Source: Clostridiales bacterium (GTDB taxonomy: Bacteria; Bacillota; Clostridia; Lachnospirales; Lachnospiraceae). From it: a stretch of 64,000 nt of DNA. A model generated the notes under the pieces. That model worked only from the letters and a program-made list of their open reading frames with translations, was not told where the DNA came from and searched no databases. Below are positions 26,441-34,355 of this stretch, piece after piece. The number at the start of each line of letters is the position of its first letter. Position 1 is the first letter of the stretch. The stretch is from contig JAJQBI010000030.1 in NCBI GenBank assembly GCA_021203365.1, positions 124,001 through 188,000 on the forward strand. Direction: 5' to 3'. The translations under genes and the position numbers were made by a program.

Positions 26441-28711
26441 TTAATCCACCTTGTCAAACCGGATGAGCTTCGCGTTTACACTTTCCGCAAATCCCTCCGG
26501 AGCCATGGAGCCGGCCATTTCCAGCGCGGTTTCCATGGTCATGGATTTCATCATATCCCACATGCCTTCCCCGGGCTTCATCGTCATGTTCATGGTCAGC
26601 TTAAAGGCCTCCGACGCTGCTTCCAGAGCCTCCGGACACTTTGCCAGCTCTTCAAATGTATTCTTTATGCTGTATTTTCCCTCCGGGAATTCCATGGGTG
26701 CCTTCAGATCCAGATCTCCGGCCAGCTTAAACCAGTTGGCAACCCCCTCGTTCCGCGCATTTACTTCCGGAAGAACATACACAGACGGCTCCTTCTCCAC
26801 CTTCTCCAGGGTAATGCTGTCCTTCACCTCTCCGGCCACCGCGAGCACAGTGTTGAAGCCTTCCTCCAGGGTCACTTGGAAGACAAAAACCTTTTCAGAT
26901 GTCTGGGCTCCCACAGGCTTTCCGTTGAGATAAAGGGCCACAGTGGGCTGGTTGGAATACACACGGATCTGAGTGGTCTCCCCGGCTCTTAAGGCATACC
27001 TTCTGCCGCACACATGTACCATGGGTTCCGTGGTCCAGTAAGCCTGATAAATATAATAGCTGTCCTTTTTCGTCTTCCGGTCAATGGTCATCAGGCCTTT
27101 GTTATTTCTGCCTGCCACGCCCCCCTCATTGCGGGCCGCACAGCCAAAATCAAACATATTCCACACATGACTGGACCAGAGCCAGGGCCTCTCATCCAGC
27201 ACCTTTGCCATATGTTCGTGGTACAGAGCCTGATACTCCTCACTGTAATCCTTGCAGGCCGGGCTGGGGCCGTGATAGGTAACAATGCCCTCACAGCCAT
27301 ATTCGGAAACACCTACGCAGATATCCGGATGAACCTCGTGGAAGTTGTCAAACCAGGGACCATTGTCCTCCATTTTTCCGCCGTACCATCCAAAATAATG
27401 GTTATAACTCTCCACATCTGTAATCTTATGAATGGGGCTTTCCACCGGAGTCATGGAAACATGGGCGATGGTTGTAAGTCTGGTGGGATCCAGGCTGTGA
27501 CAGAGCTGATTCAGCTCCTTATGATTTTCCACCAGCTTCTCGGAAATGCCTCCGATCAGGATTTCATTGGAAACACCCCAGAACATAATGGATGGATGGT
27601 TGTAGTTCTGAATGATCAGCTCCTTCATCTGACTGATGCAGTTCTGGTGGGCCGCCGGATCCTCATTAAAGACACTGATAAATGGGATCTCCGCCCATAC
27701 CGCAAATCCAAGCTCATCACAGGCGTCATAGAAATACTGATTGTGCTGATAATGGGCCAGACGGATGGTGTTGGCGCCCAGCTCCTTGATCAGCTCCGCA
27801 TCCCGGTAATGTTCTTCCCGGCTCAGCGCGTTTCCCTTATAAAGAAGGTCCTGATGACGGCTGACACCACGAAGGGGGGTCTCCACGCCGTTTATGATAA
27901 ATCCCTTCTGAGGATCGCAGGAGAAGCTGCGCACACCCGCCCGGGCCGATACCTGATCATAGGCCTCATTCCTCCGAAGAAGAGTTGCGGTCACAGTATA
28001 GAGATAAGGATGATCCATATCCCACAATGTGATCTCCGGCACATAAACCGTCACCTTTGGATTCTCCGCGGGACGAACCGCCGACGCTACCTCCGTCCCT
28101 TCCCCATCCTGGATGGAGTAAAGCACGGTAAAATTCTCATCCGCCCCGGTTACCCAGGATTCCAGCTCAAAAGAAGCGCCCCCGCAGTCACAGGGCCGTG
28201 GAGTCACCTTAAGACCCGGGCCTCCATAATAATCCAGATCAAAATGAACTGCCGGCACACTGATCAGATTTACGCCTCTGTAAAGGCCGCCGTAAAAAGT
28301 AAAATCTGCGGACTGAGGATAAACGCTGTCCTTGTATTCATTGCTGCACTGGATCACCAGCAGGTTTTCTTCCCCGTTTTTGCACAGCTGCGTAATATCC
28401 GCGCGAAATGCGGAATAACCCCCCTCATGATAAGTAACCTTCTCCCCGTTCACATACACGGACGCCTGCTGTCCGGCCGCCAAAATCTCCACATACACAC
28501 GGCCTCCCTCCAGGGGCTGGCCGGGAGTCGCAAAATTCCTGGCATACCAGTAATTCCCCCGGTCATAACTGCCGTTTCCGTCCTGCCCGTCAATGGCGTT
28601 CCATGTGTGAGGCAGATCCACCTTCTGCCAGTCTGTCGGCAGATCGGCCGGCAGACCCACATCCTGCTGAATGAACCGCCAGTCACAGTTCAGATTTATC
28701 ACGTTTCTCAT
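26441..28711 (-). CDS. Glycoside hydrolase family 2, probable beta-glucuronidase
   Basis: 756 residues. The N-terminal jelly-roll (1-170) and Ig-like domain (to about 270) precede the TIM barrel. The acid/base Glu is in FWGVSNEI and the nucleophile Glu in GVSEYGCEG. RNNKGLMTIDRK contains the N-x-K motif that contacts the uronate carboxylate in beta-glucuronidases, though some galactosidase-like GH2 proteins have similar N-x-KG strings. A DUF4982-like Ig domain follows, then a helical tail of about 100 residues (FPEGKYSIKNTFEEL...). No signal peptide, so it acts on imported glucuronides. It is 36 bases after the GusA-like fragment gene. Confidence 0.82.
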   Translation of the reverse strand: MRNVINLNCDWRFIQQDVGLPADLPTDWQKVDLPHTWNAIDGQDGNGSYDRGNYWYARNFATPGQPLEGGRVYVEILAAGQQASVYVNGEKVTYHEGGYSAFRADITQLCKNGEENLLVIQCSNEYKDSVYPQSADFTFYGGLYRGVNLISVPAVHFDLDYYGGPGLKVTPRPCDCGGASFELESWVTGADENFTVLYSIQDGEGTEVASAVRPAENPKVTVYVPEITLWDMDHPYLYTVTATLLRRNEAYDQVSARAGVRSFSCDPQKGFIINGVETPLRGVSRHQDLLYKGNALSREEHYRDAELIKELGANTIRLAHYQHNQYFYDACDELGFAVWAEIPFISVFNEDPAAHQNCISQMKELIIQNYNHPSIMFWGVSNEILIGGISEKLVENHKELNQLCHSLDPTRLTTIAHVSMTPVESPIHKITDVESYNHYFGWYGGKMEDNGPWFDNFHEVHPDICVGVSEYGCEGIVTYHGPSPACKDYSEEYQALYHEHMAKVLDERPWLWSSHVWNMFDFGCAARNEGGVAGRNNKGLMTIDRKTKKDSYYIYQAYWTTEPMVHVCGRRYALRAGETTQIRVYSNQPTVALYLNGKPVGAQTSEKVFVFQVTLEEGFNTVLAVAGEVKDSITLEKVEKEPSVYVLPEVNARNEGVANWFKLAGDLDLKAPMEFPEGKYSIKNTFEELAKCPEALEAASEAFKLTMNMTMKPGEGMWDMMKSMTMETALEMAGSMAPEGFAESVNAKLIRFDKVD

Positions 28712-28747
28712 AGATAATCCTCCTTCTACTGTTAAATGTTTTTATGA

Positions 28748-29527
28748 TCACAGGCCGTCAAAAACGATTTCCTGCCTGTATTCATCCAGAATCGCATCCC
28801 GGTCCTTAAGATATGCGGTGATATGATAAAGATCCCGGATTCCTCCCGGGGAAATCTGAAGAATCCCCGTTTTCCCCGTTGCCCTGGCCACAAGCCCCGT
28901 CTTTTCTCCCCGGACTTCAGCAGCAATCTCCAGAACCCCTCCATCCGCGCTTTTTCCACTGATTTCCGCTTCATACTTCACAAGAATCGCCGCGTTTTTC
29001 CTTTCCATGGATGTTCGAAGAAAAGAAATGAACTTCCGGGGAACCACCGTCAGCCACGCGGATCGACAGGCACAGGGGAAAGGAGACGCTTCGGTTTTCC
29101 GGTTGTCGCCCAGAATGACAATCCGGTTCTCCATTCCATACCTGGCGGCCTCTGTGATGGAAATCTGAAAGAGCTGACCTCCTCCCGGACAAACCCCCGT
29201 CCGTACACCGTTTATAAAGACAAAGGCTCTGTAGCTCACTCCTGCAAAACACAGCGAAACTTCCCGGCCCTTCCATTCCATGGGCACGAAGATTTCCTTT
29301 TCATACCAGAAGTCCCCTCGATACTCCAGCCGTTCCTCACCGGCAGCCAGATCTCCGGAAGCTTCAGGCACCCAGATCCTCTGCGCATCCGTCAGTCCGT
29401 CTTCCCACCCCTGTTCCATCCCAATGGATTCCGGGTCCGGCCGAAACTTCCACAGGCCGTCCAGACGCAGCGCTCTTCTATATGGATTATTTTGTGGATT
29501 TAGCATTGAATTATTCAGCATTCCCAT
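28748..29527 (-). CDS. GusA-like N-terminal domains without catalytic barrel
   Basis: 259 residues. The opening RRALRLDGLWKFRPDPESIGMEQGWEDGLTDAQRIWVPEASGD...YRGDFWYEKEIFVPMEWKGREVSLCFAGVSY tracks the sugar-binding domain of beta-glucuronidase (GusA: DGLWAFSLD..., YAGNVWYQREVFIPKGW). An Ig-like domain follows, ending YRQEIVFDGL, exactly where the barrel should start. There is no TIM barrel or catalytic Glu. The strong GGAGG site and first position in the operon argue that it is expressed. It may be a truncated relic or a non-catalytic subunit or glycan-binding protein. Confidence 0.75.
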   Translation of the reverse strand: MGMLNNSMLNPQNNPYRRALRLDGLWKFRPDPESIGMEQGWEDGLTDAQRIWVPEASGDLAAGEERLEYRGDFWYEKEIFVPMEWKGREVSLCFAGVSYRAFVFINGVRTGVCPGGGQLFQISITEAARYGMENRIVILGDNRKTEASPFPCACRSAWLTVVPRKFISFLRTSMERKNAAILVKYEAEISGKSADGGVLEIAAEVRGEKTGLVARATGKTGILQISPGGIRDLYHITAYLKDRDAILDEYRQEIVFDGL

Positions 29528-29594
29528 TCTGCACCCTCCTCATGCCATAACCTCCACATCATTTTCGCTCTATTTTTAAAGTTTCATTTTGTTT

Positions 29595-29634
29595 ACTATA
29601 ATTACAGAAATTAAAATTGGCGATGCACAATTTT
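29595..29634 (-). promoter_or_regulatory. Uronate operon promoter with abutting activator site
   Basis: Minus strand: -10 TATAGT (29595-29600), 17-base spacer, and a poor -35 (TCGCCA). Directly upstream lies AAAATTGTGCA (29624-29634). A weak -35 with a regulator site touching it is the arrangement expected for activation by an AraC-type protein. Confidence 0.6.
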
Positions 29635-29696
29635 CAGTTATTTTTGTCTTTTCCTTGAAATGGCAAAAACAGCCCAAAGGAAATACAATTAATGCC

Positions 29697-29795
29697 AAAA
29701 ATTGTGCAAAAGAAACAAAGAGATGGAACGTTGTGCAAAATAGAATTATAAGTTATAATGAATACAGGCAGAAAATTCGCAGACAAAATTGTGCA
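29697..29795 (+). promoter_or_regulatory. AraC-gene promoter and repeated TTGTGCA operators
   Basis: Promoter: -35 TTGTGC (29731-29736), 17 bases, -10 TATAAT (29754-29759). AAAATTGTGCA occurs at 29697-29707 and 29785-29795, and TTGTGCA overlaps the -35 box at 29731-29737. With the inverted copy at 29624-29634 there are four copies in about 170 bases. These look like binding sites for the adjacent AraC protein, giving autoregulation. Confidence 0.7.
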
Positions 29796-29847
29796 GTCCT
29801 TTCAACTCATTAAAACACAAATCACAGGCGAAAGCTGAGGATCCTCC

Positions 29848-31107
29848 ATGAGAGAAACAGAAAATATACTTAATTTTTTTCAGACGCTGATGCAGAGCAA
29901 CGGTATTCCGCTGCGACGGTTTGTTCTGCCCTGTGACAGCCTGGATGAAATGGATCAGGGACTTCGAAAAACGATTTTTCATATCGAAAATCTGACAGAA
30001 AAAATGACTGAATATCTCAGAAGGATCCAGCCGCAGAAGCTTTACTTCCTGACAGACAGCTTTCAATGCTCTTATATGGTTTTCCGGCTTCCGGAATCAG
30101 AGGAGATCATACAATGCGGTCCGGTTACTTTTGAACAATTCCAGGGAAAAAGACTCCGGGAGCTTCTGACAGAGCTTCAGATCCCGCCGGAGATTCACAG
30201 CCAGATGAGAGATTATTATCTGCATGTCTGTTACATATCAGATACCTCTTATTTTTCCGGCAGTTTTCTGGCTCTTGCAGAATGGATCTGGGGAAAAGAC
30301 AATTATGAGTATGTAGAATCGAATTTTGGAGAGCTGAACTACTGGGACGACGTGTACAGAAATTACTTTCGAATCCCGGATAAACCTTTTTTAAGCATTC
30401 AGATGATTGAAAAACGGTACGAAATGGAAAATGCACTGATTTCTGCCGTGGGCAGCGGAAACGAGACCAGAGCCCTGGAACTGCTTTCCGGCGCTCCTCC
30501 CCATTTTATACCCTACAGGCTGAACAACGTGCTCCGGGACGAAAAGGACTACTGTATTACCTTAAACACCCTGCTGCGCAAGGCCGTGGAAGACGCGGGC
30601 GTTCATCCCATCCACATAGATTCTCTTTCCAACCAGAATGTGAAAAATATTGAAAAGCTCACCAGTGTGGATCAGTGCCATATTTTCCGAAATGACTGTA
30701 TCAAAAACTACTGCCGCCTGGTGCGCCGTTATACAATGAACCAGTATTCCCTGCTGACCCAGAGAGTGATCAACTACATCTCCACGGATCTGACCGCGGA
30801 CCTGAGCCTGAAATCCCTCTCCGAGCTTCTGTCCGTCAACGCCAGCTATCTGTCCACCCTGTTTAAAAAAGACATGGGAATTTCTCTGACAGACTACGTA
30901 AACCACAGCCGGATTTCTCTTGCGCAGAATCTCCTGCTTTCCACAGATCTTCCCATCAAGGATATCGCCCAGCGCTGCGGAATTCCGGATGTTTACTATT
31001 TCAGCCGGATCTTTAAGAAAACCACCGACATGACGCCGAAGACCTGGCGGGATACCCAGACCATTCAAAGGCTTCACAACGCATTTCACAGAGAACCGGA
31101 CATATAA
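29848..31107 (+). CDS. AraC-family regulator of the glucuronide locus
   Basis: 419 residues. The C-terminal 100 residues hold two helix-turn-helix units: LSLKSLSELLSVNASYLSTLFKKDMGISLTDYVNHSRISLAQNLL and LPIKDIAQRCGIPDVYYFSRIFKKTTDMTPKTWR, the AraC signature. The long N-terminal region (about 300 residues) is a sensor-like domain without a named family. It is divergent from the ten-gene operon and carries matching operator repeats upstream, so it probably activates the operon in response to a glucuronide or pathway intermediate. Confidence 0.88.
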   Translation: MRETENILNFFQTLMQSNGIPLRRFVLPCDSLDEMDQGLRKTIFHIENLTEKMTEYLRRIQPQKLYFLTDSFQCSYMVFRLPESEEIIQCGPVTFEQFQGKRLRELLTELQIPPEIHSQMRDYYLHVCYISDTSYFSGSFLALAEWIWGKDNYEYVESNFGELNYWDDVYRNYFRIPDKPFLSIQMIEKRYEMENALISAVGSGNETRALELLSGAPPHFIPYRLNNVLRDEKDYCITLNTLLRKAVEDAGVHPIHIDSLSNQNVKNIEKLTSVDQCHIFRNDCIKNYCRLVRRYTMNQYSLLTQRVINYISTDLTADLSLKSLSELLSVNASYLSTLFKKDMGISLTDYVNHSRISLAQNLLLSTDLPIKDIAQRCGIPDVYYFSRIFKKTTDMTPKTWRDTQTIQRLHNAFHREPDI

Positions 31108-31159
31108 AAATCCCCCGCTCTTTCCCGGAACTGTCCGTGAAAGAGCGGAGGATTTTTTT
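31106..31159. terminator. Bidirectional terminator between araC-type gene and kinase gene
   Basis: AAAAATCC...GCTCTTTC pairs with GAAAGAGC...GGATTTTTTT, with T-runs on both strands, between convergent genes. Confidence 0.85.
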
Positions 31160-31165
31160 GTAAGC

Positions 31166-32842
31166 TTATACATGGAAGCAGCTGCCCCCGATGAATTCCC
31201 GCAAAAGAGAATTCCCCGGAACCTCCTCGCTGGAGACCGGTACAAAATAGTCAAAAAACTTCAGAAGACGTTTCGCCTCCTGGTATTCCGGTTCCTCCCT
31301 CCCGATGCCAAAGAGCAGAGGCTCCGCATATACCTTCAGGCAGGCCAGCTCATAGACCAGAGCAGAGTTAAACATCACATCCGCTTCCTCCTGGCAGGGA
31401 AATATGTTGGTCTCCTCTCCCCTTCGCACGGAGGGCCAGCGGGCGATGGTCTCCTTTGCGGAGGCTCCCCTGGTTCTGGCGTCCCGGACAATACGGCGGA
31501 TCAGCCGTCCGTCCGTGGTGGGAATCCGGTTATGCTCATCCACATTCAGCTGGGTCAGGGCGCTGATGTAAATCTTATATTTACTCTCCCTGGGCAGGAA
31601 CTTCCCAAGCTCCCCGTTAAGCCCGTGAATTCCCTCGATCACCAGAATATCCTCTTTCCCAAGACAAAGCTTTTCCCCACGGTACTCTCTTTGTCCGGTT
31701 TTGAAATTAAAATAGGGCAGGTCCACGGTGCGGCCTTCCAGAAGAGCCTGCATATCCCGGTTAAACAGCTCCACATCCAGAGCCCCAAGGCCCTCGAAAT
31801 CCTTTTCCCCGTAAGCGTCCAGGGGAATCCGGTCCCGATCGAAGAAATAATTGTCCATGGCGATGGGATGGGGCTTCAGGCCGCGGGCGGTGAGCTGGAT
31901 GGACAGGCGATGGGAAAAGGTGGTTTTTCCCGAGGAGGAGGGACCGGCCACCATGACAAACTTTATATGTTTTCTTGTGGCAATTTCCCCGGCAATTTCG
32001 GAAATCTTCGCCTCGTGAAGAGCCTCCTGGACCAGAATCAGATTCCGGGCGCCGTTTTTCGTGATCAGGTCGTTCATCTCTCCCACCGTGGAGACATCCA
32101 TTTTGTCTCCCCATTCCCTGGATTCCTTCAGCACCTGAAACAGTTTTCTTCCCGGGGTGAAGGGGGGAAGCTTCCCCAAATTCCCCTGAGCGGGAAGCAG
32201 CAGCACAAAGCCCTCCTCATAAAGCTGCAGGTCAAAGCAGCGGATGTATCCTGTATGGCAAGCCATAAACCCGTAAAAATAATCCTCAAAATTCTCGATG
32301 CTGTAAATATTCACCCTGGAGCTCCGCCGGTAGCGGAACAGTTTTTCTTTGTCATACATCCGGTGCCTGTGAAAAAGAGCCACCGCGTCGTCGGTATTTT
32401 CACTGCGTTTCTGAATAGGAAGGCAAAGCCCGGCAATCTCCCGCATCCGGTCTCCCACCCTCTCAAGAAAAGAAGCGTTCAGCTCCGTGCTCCCCTGCAT
32501 GGTGAAATAATACCCGTTTCCCAGGGAGTAATGGATCATCACTTTACTGATGCCATCCTTCCCAGCCACATCAAAAATCGCCTTTAAAAGGACAAAAACC
32601 GCGCTGCGGCAATAGGTCTGATATCCGATGGGATCCGCTGTGGTCACAAAATCCAGTGTGCAGTCCTTTTTTACATATTTGTGCAGTTCCCGCAGACGGC
32701 CATCCACAGTCACAAGAATAACCGGCGCCTCCCCCTCCCATTCGGTTCCTTTGTATTCACGGACAATATCCAGATAACGGGTTCCCGGCGGATACTCCCG
32801 GGTTTCATCATGAATGGTCACCTTCCGCATTTCCGTTCCCAT
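31166..32842 (-). CDS. Nucleoside (uridine) kinase family protein with TGS-like domain
   Basis: 558 residues from the ATG at 32842, which follows GGAAGGAGGCGGTTTT. Residues 1-70 look like a TGS domain. Residues 70-270 resemble the threonyl-tRNA synthetase second domain, including YSLGNGYYF. From about 280 comes a P-loop kinase: VMVAGPSSSGKTTFSHRL, PIAMDNYFFDRD, ILVIEGIHGLN and RRIVRDARTRG. This architecture is the clostridial uridine-kinase-like family of unclear physiological substrate. The longer track ORF overlaps the trmK end and is not used. Confidence 0.82.
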   Translation of the reverse strand: MGTEMRKVTIHDETREYPPGTRYLDIVREYKGTEWEGEAPVILVTVDGRLRELHKYVKKDCTLDFVTTADPIGYQTYCRSAVFVLLKAIFDVAGKDGISKVMIHYSLGNGYYFTMQGSTELNASFLERVGDRMREIAGLCLPIQKRSENTDDAVALFHRHRMYDKEKLFRYRRSSRVNIYSIENFEDYFYGFMACHTGYIRCFDLQLYEEGFVLLLPAQGNLGKLPPFTPGRKLFQVLKESREWGDKMDVSTVGEMNDLITKNGARNLILVQEALHEAKISEIAGEIATRKHIKFVMVAGPSSSGKTTFSHRLSIQLTARGLKPHPIAMDNYFFDRDRIPLDAYGEKDFEGLGALDVELFNRDMQALLEGRTVDLPYFNFKTGQREYRGEKLCLGKEDILVIEGIHGLNGELGKFLPRESKYKIYISALTQLNVDEHNRIPTTDGRLIRRIVRDARTRGASAKETIARWPSVRRGEETNIFPCQEEADVMFNSALVYELACLKVYAEPLLFGIGREEPEYQEAKRLLKFFDYFVPVSSEEVPGNSLLREFIGGSCFHV

Positions 32843-32861
32843 AAAACCGCCTCCTTCCGGG

Positions 32862-33632
32862 TTATGAAACTGGGTCTGTATCTCTGTCCTCATATCTGCC
32901 AAGCGCAGCGCGGATCACCTGAAGTTCTGTTTCCACCTGGGACATGCGGGCACCGGCTAAGGCCGACTTTCCGGCGGCCGCCTCAAGGGCCGAAAGGATC
33001 TCAAGGCGGATCCTTTCCTCCTTTTGCAGATACCGGAGGAGCACCGGATCTCTCCTGTTGAGAAGCTCTCTTCCAAACCATTCCTCCGGCGTGGGGCAGG
33101 AGGCCCAAGGCTCTTCCCGGCCTTTATCCTCCGGTTCTTTTTCATTCAAAGCTTTCTCATCCCGGCCGGCCTTTAACAGAATATAAAACTTTCCGTCCTC
33201 CTCCACCATCTGTTCCTCCCGGATTTCCCAGCGTATCTCCCGCAGAAACCGTCGGAAATGAATCACATCCGACTGTGGAGAGAGAATCATCTCTGAAAAG
33301 GATTCCCGCTGTTCCTTTCCCTCTGTCAGTATCCGTTCCATCAGCGGCCCTCCCATTCCGGCGATTACCAGGGTATCCCCTTCCCCCGGGGCAAGGCCTT
33401 CCATTCCGTCGCTTAACCGAAGCGCAATCTTCCCTTCCAGACCACAGGCGGCTACATTTTCCCTGGCCCGGGAGAGAGGCCCCGGCCGGATATCCATGGC
33501 GATGGCGGAGGGCACAATCCCGTTGCCCACCAGCCAGACCGGAAGATATCCGTGGTCACAGCCCACATCCACCAGGCGGTTGCCGGGTGTAACCATATTC
33601 GCAATGGCAAAGAGCCGCAGAGACAGCTGCAT
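32862..33632 (-). CDS. trmK: tRNA (adenine-N1)-methyltransferase TrmK family
   Basis: 256 residues. LRLFAIANMVTPGNRLVDVGCDHGYLPVWLVGNG is the SAM-binding entry, IAMDIRPGPLSRARENV the second motif and DTLVIAGMGGPLMERIL the NPPY-equivalent of TrmK, which methylates A22 of tRNA. The C-terminal 90 residues are a helical extension for tRNA binding. In Bacillus trmK lies after rpoD; here it is about 15 kb away and followed instead by the nucleoside kinase gene. A TTGCGG-18-TATGAT promoter lies near 33720 on the minus strand. Confidence 0.85.
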   Translation of the reverse strand: MQLSLRLFAIANMVTPGNRLVDVGCDHGYLPVWLVGNGIVPSAIAMDIRPGPLSRARENVAACGLEGKIALRLSDGMEGLAPGEGDTLVIAGMGGPLMERILTEGKEQRESFSEMILSPQSDVIHFRRFLREIRWEIREEQMVEEDGKFYILLKAGRDEKALNEKEPEDKGREEPWASCPTPEEWFGRELLNRRDPVLLRYLQKEERIRLEILSALEAAAGKSALAGARMSQVETELQVIRAALGRYEDRDTDPVS

Positions 33633-34047
33633 AGTCTTCTCCTCCTATCGTATGATTGAAACGGCAAAAAGTTATAAAATCCTCTGCATTCTTCAACCTT
33701 TATCCCCTGTATCATAGCATAAGGCGCACCGCATCCGCAACCTGAAAAGACAGGGGATCCGGGGAATGAAGGCCGGAATTTAACAGAAATTTTACGATTT
33801 CGACATTTTTCGCTATGGACAGTAAGAACAATATGTGCTATATTTCCTTGCAGAGCAGAGATATTCTCCCTGAACCGGAGGATATTTAAGCTATCTGAAA
33901 ACAAAAGAAATAAAACACAAAAGCGGCCACAGTTGAAACACAGAAGAGAAATACAGAAAATACAAAAGATAAGATTTTAAAAAATACAACCTGGTGCCTG
34001 AAAAAATCGAAAACCGAAAAAAGTTTTCATGAACCTCAAAAAAAGTG
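33633..34047. other. Intergenic region, AT-rich, no gene seen
   Basis: About 400 bases between trmK and the tRNA promoter. Apart from the probable trmK promoter, I see only A-rich sequence. Short ORFs here lack ribosome sites and family features. Confidence 0.6.
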
Positions 34048-34076
34048 TTGACTTTGAACCGCACTTTTGTTATACT
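34048..34076 (+). promoter_or_regulatory. Promoter of tRNA-Leu
   Basis: -35 TTGACT, 17 bases, -10 TATACT, followed by the tRNA about 47 bases downstream. Near-consensus, as expected for a stable RNA. Confidence 0.8.
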
Positions 34077-34122
34077 AGCTCTTGTCGCGGGGAAAGATAA
34101 GAATTTCCACGAAATGCGATAT

Positions 34123-34207
34123 GCGGAAGTGTCGGAACTGGCAGACGAGCAAGACTAAGGATCTTGTGAGCAATGCGCTCGTGTGGGTTCAAGTCCCATC
34201 TTCCGCA
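34123..34207 (+). tRNA. tRNA-Leu (anticodon AAG)
   Basis: 85 bases: acceptor stem GCGGAAG/CTTCCGC with discriminator A, and the anticodon stem-loop CAAGA-CTAAGGA-TCTTG giving anticodon AAG. There is a long class II variable arm and a T-arm GTGGG-TTCAAGT-CCCAT. CCA is not encoded. The gene has its own promoter and terminator. Confidence 0.95.
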
Positions 34208-34213
34208 TGTGAG

Positions 34214-34249
34214 ACCTTAAGCACTGACTTCAGTGTTTAAGGTTTTTTT
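34214..34249 (+). terminator. Terminator of tRNA-Leu
   Basis: ACCTTAAgCACTG pairs with CAGTGtTTAAGGT around a four-base loop, followed by seven T. Confidence 0.92.
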
Positions 34250-34355
34250 ATTTTTCAAAAGTCTTTGCAGGCCGGCGCCGTATCCGGCTTTCTCCATAAA
34301 GTCTGTCCCCGGGAACCGCAGTTTACGCGATTCCCGGGGACAATTTTCTCCCGGC

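Noticed and set aside
27014-28717. 567-residue plus-strand ORF
   Set aside because: Antisense shadow of the GH2 gene, whose catalytic motifs are unambiguous.
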